A stretch of 64,000 nt of DNA. Source: Nitrosomonadales bacterium (GTDB taxonomy: Bacteria; Pseudomonadota; Gammaproteobacteria; Burkholderiales; Gallionellaceae). Both the position numbers and the translations under genes were made by a program. The notes beneath the pieces are model-generated. The model saw nothing but the letters and a program-made list of their open reading frames with translations. It ran no database searches and was not told where the DNA came from. Within the stretch, counting starts at the first letter, position 1, and every line of letters starts with the position of its first letter. This document shows positions 15,209 to 24,783 of this stretch, piece after piece. The stretch lies in NCBI GenBank assembly GCA_016716325.1, contig JADJWO010000001.1, positions 1,364,001 through 1,428,000 of the forward strand, written 5' to 3'.

Positions 15209-16990
15209 TTACCGGCGCGATTCGCCATTTGGCAGTTCATTCTGGCATTCCGCGAAGATACGTGCCGTACAGTTCCGGCAGATATCCGGATCAAGGTTGC
15301 GGTAGATGGGCTCGACCCAGTTCGACATCACCGGGAAAAAGTTCTCTTCGCCGATGTCTTTCATCGCTCCGGATTTTCTCAGAAAATCGATGGTCGGCTC
15401 CTTGCACGAATAAAAGTACAGGCTGCCGCCCATCTTTTTGCGGCGGCGGGCCTCCTGCGCCAGCATATCGGCACCGGCCACGTCCACGAAGGTCAATCCC
15501 CGCACCGTGAGCAGCAACGACTTCTGCTGCGGATTATCCATGTCCACCTGCTGCAGCCGGTCGCGCACATTATCAACCGCACCGAAAAACAGCGCACCGT
15601 TGATCCGCATGATCGATAGCTGCGGACATTGCGGGTGATCTTCCGCGCCGACAAAATGGTAGGCGCCCTCTTCTTTGGCCGGCACGACCGGCAGCATGCC
15701 CGGCTTGGAAACGCGGTACAGGTAGATCGCCAGCGACAGCAGGATGCCGAAGAAGATGCCCTTCTCCAGATCGATCAGGGTGCCGATCAGTGTCACCCAC
15801 AGGATGACGGTCTCACCCCGGCTGGTCTTCATGATGCCGGAGATATGGTGGAAATCGATCAGCCCCCACGCCACCAGAAACAGGATACCCGCCATCGCTG
15901 CCGTCGGCAGATAAGCCGCCAGCGGTGCCACCAGCAACAGGATCAGCACCAGAAAGATCGAGGCATACACCGTGGCCAGCGGCGTTCTCGCACCTGCCGC
16001 ATAGTTCACCCCGCTACGGTTGAACGAACCGCAGGATGCGTAGCTGGAGAAGAAACTGCCGACCAGATTGGACAAGCCCTGGCCGATGAATTCCTGGTTG
16101 CCGTCGATGCGCTGTTCCGATTTCACCGCGATGGAACGCGAGATGGAGACCGCCTCGGTCAGCGCCAGCATGGTCACCACCAGTGCCGGGAACATCACCT
16201 GATGCAGCGTGGAATAGGAGAAATCCGGGAGCACGAATGGCGGCAGCTGCGCGGACAGGGCGCCCACGGTCTTGATCGCCGTATGTTCGGCACCGATCTC
16301 CAGATTCATCAGCCAAGCCACGACGCTGCCGACCACCATGGCGACGATCATGTACGGCATCTTGGGAATGAAGCGCTTCGCCCATATCCCGGAAGCCAGC
16401 GTCATCACCCCGACGAAGGTCACATAGAGATTGATGTGGTCTATTTGCAGGATCAGTTGTTCGACCACCACATGGAAATGCGCGCCCCGTGGAATGTCGA
16501 TGCCGAAGAAGTGCTTCACCTGACTGAAGGCGATCAGCAATGCCGCCCCGGCCGTGAAGCCGATCACCACGGTATGCGAGATGAAGTTGACCAGCACGCC
16601 CATGCGCGCCAGGCCAAGAATGAGCTGGAACACGCCGACCATAAAGGTCAGCGTCAGTACCATGCTGATGAACTCGGGCGAACCCGGCTCGGCAAAAGGG
16701 CTGATGGCCGCGAACACCGCGATGGAGATGGCCGTGGTCGGGCCCGAGACCAGATGCCAGCTCGAACCGAACAGGGCCGCGATGATGGCCGGCACCATGG
16801 CGGCATACAGGCCGTATTCCGGCGGCATGCCGGCGATAGTGGCGAATGCCACGCCCTGCGGCAGCACGATCATCGCGCCGGTCAGACCGGCGATCAGGTC
16901 GTCACGGGTGGATTGCTTGTCTACCAGATGCCTCCATTGCATGAATGGAAGCATCCGGCACAGCCAGTCTTTGCAAGGGCGGAGCGACAT
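15209..16990 (-). CDS. SulP-family anion transporter with STAS domain (second copy)
   Basis: A protein of 593 residues with the SulP core (LIAGLTGAMIVLPQGVAFAT near residue 30, later GNQEFIGQGLSNLVGSFF) and a C-terminal STAS domain (about 455-593, LLTVRGLTFVDVAGADML). An extra cysteine pair at the very end (DICRNCTARIFAEC) is unusual and might bind a metal. It lies 10 bases after soeC in the same direction, suggesting that it is cotranscribed with the sulfite dehydrogenase and exports its product, sulfate; that role is inferred. Confidence 0.9.
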   Translation of the reverse strand: MSLRPCKDWLCRMLPFMQWRHLVDKQSTRDDLIAGLTGAMIVLPQGVAFATIAGMPPEYGLYAAMVPAIIAALFGSSWHLVSGPTTAISIAVFAAISPFAEPGSPEFISMVLTLTFMVGVFQLILGLARMGVLVNFISHTVVIGFTAGAALLIAFSQVKHFFGIDIPRGAHFHVVVEQLILQIDHINLYVTFVGVMTLASGIWAKRFIPKMPYMIVAMVVGSVVAWLMNLEIGAEHTAIKTVGALSAQLPPFVLPDFSYSTLHQVMFPALVVTMLALTEAVSISRSIAVKSEQRIDGNQEFIGQGLSNLVGSFFSSYASCGSFNRSGVNYAAGARTPLATVYASIFLVLILLLVAPLAAYLPTAAMAGILFLVAWGLIDFHHISGIMKTSRGETVILWVTLIGTLIDLEKGIFFGILLSLAIYLYRVSKPGMLPVVPAKEEGAYHFVGAEDHPQCPQLSIMRINGALFFGAVDNVRDRLQQVDMDNPQQKSLLLTVRGLTFVDVAGADMLAQEARRRKKMGGSLYFYSCKEPTIDFLRKSGAMKDIGEENFFPVMSNWVEPIYRNLDPDICRNCTARIFAECQNELPNGESRR

Positions 16991-17000
16991 CAGGTTTGCA

Positions 17001-17972
17001 TCAGCCTATGGTCTGGTAATAAAGGTTCTGCGGGTGGTTGGCCTGCGCGAAGAAGAACCAGCGCTCCGCCAGCAGCCCGACGTATTGCAGTATAAACGCA
17101 AGAGCGAGCAAACCGGGTGATACCAGCCCCGCAGCCAGCAACACCAGCGGCAGGATAAAGGCTAGCAACATGAACGCGGGCTTGATCATGCGCAGGAAGG
17201 CCGCGCTCTTGCCGTGGAAGAACTCGCGCGTATTGAACGCCCCCCCCATCGCGCCGTAGTTGCGCTGGGTGATGTGGGGGTGCTTGACGCCGATGGCGGT
17301 CTGGATGGTCGATATCGGTTTCAGGCGAGCATTCCTGACCAGCGAAGCGACACGCCCCAACAACGCCAGCACGGTAATGATGATGGCCCAGCCTGCAAAG
17401 AAATCAGCCTGATCGGGGGAGGCCGAGGCGGCATAGAAGGCGGCCAGTATGAAGCCGGACGAACCACCCATCAGGATGTAGTTGATGACCGTCAGCGGCG
17501 AATTCCATTCACGCAGGAAGCGCAGGCAGGCATAGACCATCGCCGTGCAGACGAACAGCGCAAAGGCCAGCAGCGTCCCGAGCATCCCCAGCAACACGGA
17601 AAGATCGATCACCAGACCGCTGGGCAGCGTCACGACCTCCGGGCGGAATCCGGCCAGATGCGACACGCCGAACAGGAAGGCGACCCCCATGAAGATGGGC
17701 AGCACGATGACCTCGCGCGACAGCCACGAAGTGCGCCATTGCGTGGCGGCACGCCATGCGCGCTCCGGGCGACCGAGATGGAAGAACGAAGCGACCAGCC
17801 CAGCCGCCAGCAAGACCAGCACGATGACGCTGCCATAGCCATAGAAGGCATCGGACTGCATCGGCAACTGGCCGAACAGGGCATAGGACTGGTGGGTGAA
17901 CAGCGCCAGGAACAGCCCCTGCCCCGCACCGATCAGGGTGGTCAAAAAGATCACAGAGAATGCTGGTTTCAT
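17001..17972 (-). CDS. soeC: Sulfite dehydrogenase membrane anchor (DmsC/NrfD-like)
   Basis: A protein of 323 residues with eight hydrophobic segments of the DmsC type, including the FHLGRPERAWRA loop that marks this family (around residues 65-76). It would anchor SoeAB to the inner face of the cytoplasmic membrane and pass electrons to quinone. It follows the iron-sulfur subunit by 20 bases. The order soeA-soeB-soeC is the same as in Allochromatium-type sulfite oxidation systems. Confidence 0.92.
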   Translation of the reverse strand: MKPAFSVIFLTTLIGAGQGLFLALFTHQSYALFGQLPMQSDAFYGYGSVIVLVLLAAGLVASFFHLGRPERAWRAATQWRTSWLSREVIVLPIFMGVAFLFGVSHLAGFRPEVVTLPSGLVIDLSVLLGMLGTLLAFALFVCTAMVYACLRFLREWNSPLTVINYILMGGSSGFILAAFYAASASPDQADFFAGWAIIITVLALLGRVASLVRNARLKPISTIQTAIGVKHPHITQRNYGAMGGAFNTREFFHGKSAAFLRMIKPAFMLLAFILPLVLLAAGLVSPGLLALAFILQYVGLLAERWFFFAQANHPQNLYYQTIG

Positions 17973-17992
17973 ATTCTTACGCTTCTTTCAAA

Positions 17993-18724
17993 TTACCAAG
18001 CGGAGGCATCATCCATCGTGGACTGATCCTTGTCCGGCATGGGCAACTGGTGATCCAGCTTGAGCGGATTGTCGGCGCGCTCCAGTTCGTCGGCATGGAT
18101 CTTCATCTTGGTCTTGCGGCGCGGCAGATAGTGATTGGAGGGATGGGTGCCCCATTCCGGCATCAGCGCATAACCGCCCTCCTCACGGATCGCCAGCGAC
18201 ACTTCCGACTCCGGATCGTGGATGTCGCCGAACAGCCGTGCGCTGGTCGGGCATGCCTTTACACAGGATGGTTTGCGGTCCGCTTCCGGCATGGTCATGT
18301 CGTAGATGCGGTCCACGCACAGGGTGCACTTCTTCATCACCTTCTGCTGCTCGTCGAACTCGCGCACGCCGTACGGACAAGCCCAGGAGCAATACTTGCA
18401 GCCGATGCACTTGTCGTAGTCCACCAGCACGATGCCGTCTTCCTTGCGCTTGTACGAAGCGCCGGTCGGACACACCGGCACGCACGGCGGATCCTCGCAA
18501 TGCAGGCATGATTTGGGGAAGTGCAGCGTCTCGCTGTTCGGGAACGTGCCCATCTCGTAGGTCTGTACACGGTTGAAGAACGTGCCGGTCGGGTTCTCGC
18601 CGTACGGACGTTCATCCACCAACGGGCCGGCCGAACCGGACGTGTTCCACTCCTTGCAACTGGTCACGCAGGCGCTGCAGCCCACGCAGACGTTCAGGTC
18701 GATGACAAGGGCGAGTTGGGTCAT
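17993..18724 (-). CDS. soeB: Sulfite dehydrogenase iron-sulfur subunit
   Basis: A protein of 243 residues from MTQLALVIDL; the ATG at 18724 has GGAGGTTCC upstream. It carries four ferredoxin-type cysteine clusters in the DmsB/PsrB pattern: CVGCSACVTSCK (12-23), CLHCEDPPCVPVC, CIGCKYCSWACP and CTLCVDRI. These relay electrons from the molybdenum subunit to the membrane anchor. It has no signal peptide, in keeping with a cytoplasmic complex. A repeat-rich gap of about 180 bases separates it from soeA. Confidence 0.93.
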   Translation of the reverse strand: MTQLALVIDLNVCVGCSACVTSCKEWNTSGSAGPLVDERPYGENPTGTFFNRVQTYEMGTFPNSETLHFPKSCLHCEDPPCVPVCPTGASYKRKEDGIVLVDYDKCIGCKYCSWACPYGVREFDEQQKVMKKCTLCVDRIYDMTMPEADRKPSCVKACPTSARLFGDIHDPESEVSLAIREEGGYALMPEWGTHPSNHYLPRRKTKMKIHADELERADNPLKLDHQLPMPDKDQSTMDDASAW

Positions 18725-18746
18725 AACGGAACCTCCGACCCATTTT

Positions 18747-18887
18747 CCATGAAAAGCACGAAATGGGTGGGGCAGACATTGAATCGCTCGGCGCAAACGT
18801 GTGAAGTTGGTGTTCTGCCCATCAAGCCAAATGTCATGGAAACAGGTTTATTGGTTTTTGTTCGTGTTTTTTCGTGTCTTTCGTGGA
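18747..18887. repeat. Intra-operon inverted repeat (CACGAAA family), soeA-soeB gap
   Basis: The left arm CCATGAAAAGCACGAAA (18747-18763) and right arm TTCGTGTCTTTCGTGGAC (18871-18888 region) are inverted copies of each other, with about 100 bases of unrelated sequence between. The same design is found at 36621-36752, 60246-60380 and 62168-62325, always between consecutive genes on the minus strand. Confidence 0.75.
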
Positions 18888-18905
18888 CAGAGGTCTTTTT
18901 CAAGG

Positions 18906-21851
18906 TCATTTGACACCGCCCTTCTTCTTGCCACCACCGAAGTAAGCCAGCCAGTTCGGCGCTTCCTTCATGCCTGGATATCGTTTCATGGGTTCGAACT
19001 GCGGGAAGGTCTGTTCCGGTTCACCCTCTTCCGCCTTGTAGATGCGCACGCGCACGTCATACCACGCCGCCTGTCCGGTGATCGGATCGGAGTTGGAGTA
19101 GCGCGGACCGTCCGGCTGCTTCGGCAATTCTTCCGAGATCAGATGGTTCAGCAGGAAGCCCTGCTGCGATTCGTTCGCCTGCGGGGTCAGGTTCCAGGCG
19201 CCGGCGGCCTTGCCGATGGCGTTCCAGGTCCACACCGTGCCCGGCTCCACCGATTCGCTGTAGCGCGCCATGCAGCGCACCTTGCCCCATTGCGATTCGC
19301 ACCATATCCAGTCGCCGTCGCCGATGCCGGCGTTCTTCGCGGTCAGCGCGTTCACATACAGATAGTTGTGCGCATGGATCTGGCGCAACCAGGCGTTCTG
19401 CGAATCCCACGAGTGATACATCGCCATCGGGCGTTGCGTCACGGCGGACAGCGGATATTTCTGCTTGTCGCTGGCCTGCGTCTCCAGCGGCTCGTAATAG
19501 AAAGGCAGCGGATCGAAATAGGTCTCCACACGTTTGCGCAGGTGTTGCGGCGGCTGGCGCGAGATGCTCCTGCCCTGTGCAGCCAGGCGGAACTTCTGCA
19601 ACACCTCGGAATACAGGTGGATGAGGATAGGCTCGGAATAGCGCGTGATACCGTTGCGCTGCGACCACTCCAGATAACCCTGGTTCCAGTTGCGCATGAA
19701 CTGGTAGGAACGCGGCAGCACCTCGTGGTGTACACAATCGTTCTTGGCATACATCTCCCACTGGTTCGGGTTCGGCTCGCCGCGCATGCTCTTCTCGCCG
19801 CCCTTGCCGCGCCAGCCGGACAGGAAGCCGATGCCGGAACCCGGTGCGGTCTCCCAGTTGACGATGAAGTCGGGATAGTCGCGATACTTGCGTGCGCCGT
19901 CCTGTGTGACGAAGGCCGGCAGCTTCAGTCGCGTTCCCAGTTCGATCAGCACCTCCTGGAACGGCTTGCACTCGCCGGTCGGCGGCATCACCGGGATGCG
20001 CACCGAATCCACCGGGCCGTCGAACTCGGAGATCGGACGGTCCAGCATGGACATCACATCGTGACGTTCCAGATAGGTCGTATCCGGCAGGACGAGGTCG
20101 GCAAAGGCAGTGGTCTCGGAATGGAAGGCGTCGCACACCACGATGTTGGGTATCTTGTACTCGCCGTTCTCGTCCTTGTCGGTGAGCATCTTGCGCACTT
20201 CGCTGGTGTTCATGCTGGAGTTCCATGCCATATTGGCCATGAACAACAGCAAGGTATCGATCTTGTAGGGGTCGCCGCGCCAGGCGTTGGTGATGACGTT
20301 ATGCATCAGGCCGTGCGCCGACAACGGATATTCCCAGGAGAAGCCCTTGTCGATGCGCACCGGCTTGCCTTCGGCGTCTACGAACAGGTCGTCCGGGTCG
20401 GACGGCCAGCCCAGCGGCATGCCATCCAGCGGCGTGTTCGGCTGCACCGCACGCGGATCGTTCGGCGTGCGCGCGCAGGGCGGGATGGGACGCGGGAACG
20501 GCGGCTTGTGGCGGAACCCGCCGGGACGGTCGATGGTGCCCAGCAGCGTCATCAGGATGGATAATGCACGTATGGTCTGGAAGCCATTGGAGTGTGCGGC
20601 CAAACCACGCATGGCGTGAAAGGACACCGGATTGCCGACCACGGTCTGGTGCTCCTTGCCCCAACTGTCGGTCCAGGCGATGGGCAGTTCGATCTTCTGG
20701 TCGCGCGCGGTGATGCCCATCTCGTGCGCCAGACGCTTGATGGTCGCCGCCGGTATGCCGGTGATGCCCTCGGCCCATTCCGGCGTGTAATCTGCGACAC
20801 GATCCTTCAACAACTGGAATGCCGGTTTGACCGGTACGCCATCCTTCAGCTTGAACTCGCCGCGCAGGAAAGGATCGGCTCCTTCAGCGTGCGTCACCAC
20901 CGGCTTGTTGGTATTCCGGTCCCACCAAAGCTTGTTCTGCGGGTCGTAGCAACCCTCTTCCTCGGGCACCTCGGTACGCACGAACATGCCGAACTCGTCG
21001 TGTTTATCGTCGAGGTTCACCAGTTGCCCAGAGTTGGTATAGCGCACCAGGAACTCACGGTCATACAGTCCCAGCTCGATGATCTCGTGAATGATGGCGA
21101 GGAGCAGCGCACCGTCGGTACCCGGACGGATGGGCACCCACTCATCGGCGATGGCCGAGTAGCCGGTGCGCACCGGATTGATCGAGATGAAGCGGCCGCC
21201 CTCGCGCTTGAACTTGGACAGCGCGACCTTGAGTGGGTTGGAATGGTGGTCCTCGGCCGTGCCGATCATGATGAACAGCTTGGAGCGTTCCAGATCGGGA
21301 CCGCCGAATTCCCAGAACGAACCGCCGATGGTGTAGATCATGCCGGCCGCCATGTTGACCGAGCAGAAACCGCCATGCGCCGCGTAATTGGGCGTGCCGA
21401 ACTGGCGCGCGAACATGCCGGTCAGCGCCTGCATCTGGTCGCGACCGGTGAACAGCGCGAACTTCTTCGGATCGGTGGCACGCAGCTTGCCCAACCGTTC
21501 GGCCAGGATGGAGAAAGTCTCCTCCCAACTGATCTCCTCGAACTCCCCGGCCCCGCGTTCACTGCCCGGCTTGCGGCGTAGCGGCTTGGTCAGGCGTGCC
21601 GGCGAATACTGCTTCATGATGCCGGAAGAACCCTTGGCACAGATCACACCACCGTTCAGCGGATGATCCGGATTGCCATCGATGTAACGTACCTCGCCGT
21701 TGCGGATATGCACACGGATACCGCAGCGGCACGCGCACATGTAGCAGGTGGTATTGCGCACCTCGGTCGTCGCGCCCGGCGCCGGAGACGCCAGCGGGTC
21801 ATGCAATGGGGAGATCGTGCTGGACGAGTCACCAAAATGTCGGGTTTTCAT
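18906..21851 (-). CDS. soeA: Sulfite dehydrogenase molybdopterin subunit
   Basis: A protein of 981 residues from MKTRHFGDSS. It belongs to the DMSO reductase/PsrA superfamily: a [4Fe-4S] site near the N-terminus (C36, C39, C43 and C71 in ICAKG), then molybdopterin-binding regions and a C-terminal dinucleotide-binding domain. There is no twin-arginine signal, so it stays in the cytoplasm as in SoeABC, the quinone-linked enzyme that oxidises sulfite directly to sulfate. It is divergent from sat, with a dyad motif in between, and depends on the molybdenum cofactor genes at 36-42 kb. Confidence 0.93.
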   Translation of the reverse strand: MKTRHFGDSSSTISPLHDPLASPAPGATTEVRNTTCYMCACRCGIRVHIRNGEVRYIDGNPDHPLNGGVICAKGSSGIMKQYSPARLTKPLRRKPGSERGAGEFEEISWEETFSILAERLGKLRATDPKKFALFTGRDQMQALTGMFARQFGTPNYAAHGGFCSVNMAAGMIYTIGGSFWEFGGPDLERSKLFIMIGTAEDHHSNPLKVALSKFKREGGRFISINPVRTGYSAIADEWVPIRPGTDGALLLAIIHEIIELGLYDREFLVRYTNSGQLVNLDDKHDEFGMFVRTEVPEEEGCYDPQNKLWWDRNTNKPVVTHAEGADPFLRGEFKLKDGVPVKPAFQLLKDRVADYTPEWAEGITGIPAATIKRLAHEMGITARDQKIELPIAWTDSWGKEHQTVVGNPVSFHAMRGLAAHSNGFQTIRALSILMTLLGTIDRPGGFRHKPPFPRPIPPCARTPNDPRAVQPNTPLDGMPLGWPSDPDDLFVDAEGKPVRIDKGFSWEYPLSAHGLMHNVITNAWRGDPYKIDTLLLFMANMAWNSSMNTSEVRKMLTDKDENGEYKIPNIVVCDAFHSETTAFADLVLPDTTYLERHDVMSMLDRPISEFDGPVDSVRIPVMPPTGECKPFQEVLIELGTRLKLPAFVTQDGARKYRDYPDFIVNWETAPGSGIGFLSGWRGKGGEKSMRGEPNPNQWEMYAKNDCVHHEVLPRSYQFMRNWNQGYLEWSQRNGITRYSEPILIHLYSEVLQKFRLAAQGRSISRQPPQHLRKRVETYFDPLPFYYEPLETQASDKQKYPLSAVTQRPMAMYHSWDSQNAWLRQIHAHNYLYVNALTAKNAGIGDGDWIWCESQWGKVRCMARYSESVEPGTVWTWNAIGKAAGAWNLTPQANESQQGFLLNHLISEELPKQPDGPRYSNSDPITGQAAWYDVRVRIYKAEEGEPEQTFPQFEPMKRYPGMKEAPNWLAYFGGGKKKGGVK

Positions 21852-21981
21852 GCGATATCTTTTGCGGTCTAACGCTTCGATCCCGGTCGCCCGGAATTGA
21901 GCAATCAACCTTCTCCGAAAGGGTGGGTCAGTATGCGCAATGGATGGCCTCGCCTCCATAACCGTGATGAGCTATCAGGAT

Positions 21982-21999
21982 ATAACCCATTAGGGGTAT
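21982..21999. promoter_or_regulatory. Dyad motif in the soeA/sat divergent promoter region
   Basis: ATAACCC-ATTA-GGGGTAT, one mismatch from a perfect palindrome. Its centre is about 108 bp upstream of sat and 139 bp upstream of soeA. A single regulator here could control both routes from sulfite to sulfate. Confidence 0.7.
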
Positions 22000-22098
22000 C
22001 GTGGTCTTTCGGCAAAAGTCTTAGGATTGCCCGACATTCGAACCGGGTATCGAACAACCCGGCAGTCAGCGTACGCTAATTTGATATTGGAGTAGAAG

Positions 22099-23313
22099 AT
22101 GGCTCTGGTGAACCCGCATGGCGGCGGCAACCTCAACCCGCTGCTGCTGGAGGGAGACGACCTTATCGCCGAAATGCAACGCGCTCATGCCTACCCGAAA
22201 GTAGCCGTGAGCTCGCGCGAGAAGGGCGATCTGATCATGCTCGGTATCGGCGGCTTCACCCCGCTCGACGGCTTCATGACGCACGCCGACTGGCAAGGCG
22301 TCTGCGATGGCATGACCCTGACCAATGGCCTGTTCTGGCCGATCCCGATCACACTTTCCGTCGCCAGGGAGATGGCCGATACCCTCTCCACCGGCAGCAA
22401 CATCGCGCTGACCGATCCGGACGACGGCAGTGTTGTCGCCACGATGCGCGTCACCGAAAAGTATTCCATAGACAAGGCGCACGAATGCGCCACCGTGTTC
22501 GGCACCACCGACCTTGAACACCCGGGCGTGAAGATGGTGATGGAGCAGGGTGAAGTGAATCTGGCCGGACCGGTGAAGGTATTGTCGCAAGGCGGCTTCC
22601 CGCAGAAATACGGCCCGCTGTTCATGACGCCGAAAGAGACCCGGGCACTGTTCACCGAGCTGGGCTGGAGCAAGGTCGCTGCTTTCCAGACGCGCAACCC
22701 GATGCATCGCTCGCACGAATATCTGGCCAAGATCGCCATCGAGGTATGCGACGGCGTGCTGATCCATTCCCTGCTCGGCAATCTCAAACCGGGCGACATC
22801 CCGGCCGAGGTGCGCACCCATGCCATCATCGAACTGACCAGGAACTACTTCGTACCCAAGACCATCGCCCAGGCCGGCTACCCACTGGACATGCGCTACG
22901 CAGGACCGCGCGAGGCCTTGCTGCATGCCCTGTTCCGCCAGAACTACGGTTGCTCGCACCTGATCGTGGGGCGCGACCATGCCGGCGTCGGCAACTATTA
23001 CGGCCCGTTCGACGCGCACCACATCTTCGACAAGATTCCGAAAGACGCGCTGGAGACCCAGGCGCTGAAGATCGACTGGACGTTCTGGTGCTACAAATGC
23101 GGCGGCATGGCCTCGGCTCGCACCTGCCCGCACGGCGATGGAGACCGTCTGCTGCTATCCGGGACCAAGTTGCGCAAGATGCTCTCCGAAGGGTCGGAAG
23201 TCCCTGCTGAATTCAGCCGCCCGGAAGTGCTGGCGATCTTGCGCGAATACTATGCCGGACTGGCCGAGCATGAAAAAGTGGAAGTGAAACTGAGCGGACA
23301 TTCGGGGCGTTAG
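22099..23313 (+). CDS. sat: Dissimilatory ATP sulfurylase
   Basis: A protein of 404 residues with the sulfate adenylyltransferase motifs QTRNPMHRSHE (197-207) and GRDHAGVG (around 293-300), and a zinc-type cysteine cluster (CYKCGGMASARTCPH) typical of the homo-oligomeric dissimilatory form. In sulfur oxidisers it works in reverse, converting APS plus pyrophosphate to ATP and sulfate. It is followed after 120 bases by aprM-aprB-aprA, which make its substrate. Confidence 0.96.
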   Translation: MALVNPHGGGNLNPLLLEGDDLIAEMQRAHAYPKVAVSSREKGDLIMLGIGGFTPLDGFMTHADWQGVCDGMTLTNGLFWPIPITLSVAREMADTLSTGSNIALTDPDDGSVVATMRVTEKYSIDKAHECATVFGTTDLEHPGVKMVMEQGEVNLAGPVKVLSQGGFPQKYGPLFMTPKETRALFTELGWSKVAAFQTRNPMHRSHEYLAKIAIEVCDGVLIHSLLGNLKPGDIPAEVRTHAIIELTRNYFVPKTIAQAGYPLDMRYAGPREALLHALFRQNYGCSHLIVGRDHAGVGNYYGPFDAHHIFDKIPKDALETQALKIDWTFWCYKCGGMASARTCPHGDGDRLLLSGTKLRKMLSEGSEVPAEFSRPEVLAILREYYAGLAEHEKVEVKLSGHSGR

Positions 23314-23434
23314 ACACCCCTTGAGTAAGGTAATGGTGGCGGGTTGGCGGCATGAGGGATATTTGGAATTTTCCTTACTCGACGACCAGTCGATTGACTG
23401 ATAACTTGTGACTAATTTTTTTAAGGAGAACCTG

Positions 23435-24259
23435 ATGTTCACGAGCAACCCTTTTGTCACGCTTTCTGACGTTATTTCGCCTGCAATGATGCAGGGGTAT
23501 ATCGTCCTTATGGTTCTGCTGGTCATGGGCGGGACGATACTTGACATGATTCACAAGAAAAGCGCGCAGTACTTTTTCGAGAATGCGAAGAAAGCGAAGA
23601 AGGGCGCAAAACGGTCCGTGAGCGGCGGGGAAAAAGTGGCGCTTGCTGTTTCCGTGCTGACGAACGAAGTGATGGCTGCCGGCGAATTCAACAATCCGCA
23701 ACGCAGGATTTCCCACCTGCTGATGATGTACGGCTTCATCGTCTTCGTCGTAACCACCGCGATCATGATCTTCTCACCGGAGTCCACTTCCACCCTGGTG
23801 CCGCAACTCTGGCATGTCGGCGCACTGATGCTGGCCGCAGGCGGATACTGGTTCTGGCTTTTCATCCGTGTTGACGTGGCTGCGGAAGGTCTGCCCTGGT
23901 TCCGCTTCGAGCGTGCCGACCTGTTCATCGTCTCGCTGCTCGCCACCTCGACTTTCGCGTTGGTCTGGTCGTTCACCGGCGGCGGATTGGGCATCCCCTT
24001 CGCCTTGTTCATCCTGTCCAGCACCGTTCTCTTCGGCGGCGTGTACTGGTCCAAGTTCGCCCACATGTTCTTCAAGCCTGCAGCGGCCCACCAGAAGAAG
24101 ATCACCGAGGCTGATGGTTCTCGGGAGAATCTGCCCCCTGACTATGATCTGACCGATCCTGAAGTACAGCGCAAGTTTCCCGATATCCCGATGTACATGG
24201 GCAAGAACCCGCCCAAAATGGGACTTTGCATCAAGGCTGAAAGAGCAAAACACTACTGA
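23435..24259 (+). CDS. aprM: APS reductase membrane anchor AprM
   Basis: A protein of 274 residues; the ATG at 23435 follows AAGGAGAACC. About five hydrophobic segments are visible, among them a stretch of alternating valine, leucine and methionine near residues 25-40, YGFIVFVVTTAIMIF and ALFILSSTVLFGGVYW. The N-terminal half has histidines suited to haem b. A cytoplasmic tail follows. AprM replaces the Qmo complex in many betaproteobacteria as the electron link between AprBA and the quinone pool. Position immediately upstream of aprBA supports the call. Confidence 0.9.
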   Translation: MFTSNPFVTLSDVISPAMMQGYIVLMVLLVMGGTILDMIHKKSAQYFFENAKKAKKGAKRSVSGGEKVALAVSVLTNEVMAAGEFNNPQRRISHLLMMYGFIVFVVTTAIMIFSPESTSTLVPQLWHVGALMLAAGGYWFWLFIRVDVAAEGLPWFRFERADLFIVSLLATSTFALVWSFTGGGLGIPFALFILSSTVLFGGVYWSKFAHMFFKPAAAHQKKITEADGSRENLPPDYDLTDPEVQRKFPDIPMYMGKNPPKMGLCIKAERAKHY

Positions 24260-24300
24260 TACCGACCAGACAATTTTCTATAGAAATAGAGGGATTTATT

Positions 24301-24783
24301 ATGCCAACCTTTGTATATATGACGCGTTGTGATGGTTGTGGAGAATGCGTTGACATCTGCCCGTCCGACATCATGCACATCGACAAGAAACTGCGACGTG
24401 CCTACAACATCGAACCCAACATGTGCTGGGAATGTTATTCCTGCGTGAAAGCCTGCCCTCACCATGCCATCGACGTGCGCGGCTACGCCGACTTTGCACC
24501 GCTGGGTCACAGCGTCCGCGTGATCCGTGACGAAGACAAAGGCACCATCGCGTGGCGCATCAAGTTCCGCAACGGCAAGAAGGACATGGAACTGCTGGCC
24601 CCCATCACCACCAAGCCCTGGGGCTCGGCAACACCGGATCTCGCCAAGGTGCCGGCCCCCAGCAAGGAGATGCGCGACAGCGAGTTGCTGTTCAACGAGC
24701 CGAAATATATCCGCATGGATGAAGGTGGGCTGCATACACTGGAATCCAACGGCCTGGAAATCAAAGAGGGAGTGCAATACTGA
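24301..24783 (+). CDS. aprB: Adenylylsulfate reductase, beta subunit
   Basis: A protein of 160 residues with two [4Fe-4S] motifs, CDGCGECVDICP (about 10-21) and CWECYSCVKACP (about 42-53), then a C-terminal segment that wraps around AprA. Its stop overlaps the aprA start by one base (TGATG), indicating coupled translation and equal subunit supply. Confidence 0.96.
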   Translation: MPTFVYMTRCDGCGECVDICPSDIMHIDKKLRRAYNIEPNMCWECYSCVKACPHHAIDVRGYADFAPLGHSVRVIRDEDKGTIAWRIKFRNGKKDMELLAPITTKPWGSATPDLAKVPAPSKEMRDSELLFNEPKYIRMDEGGLHTLESNGLEIKEGVQY

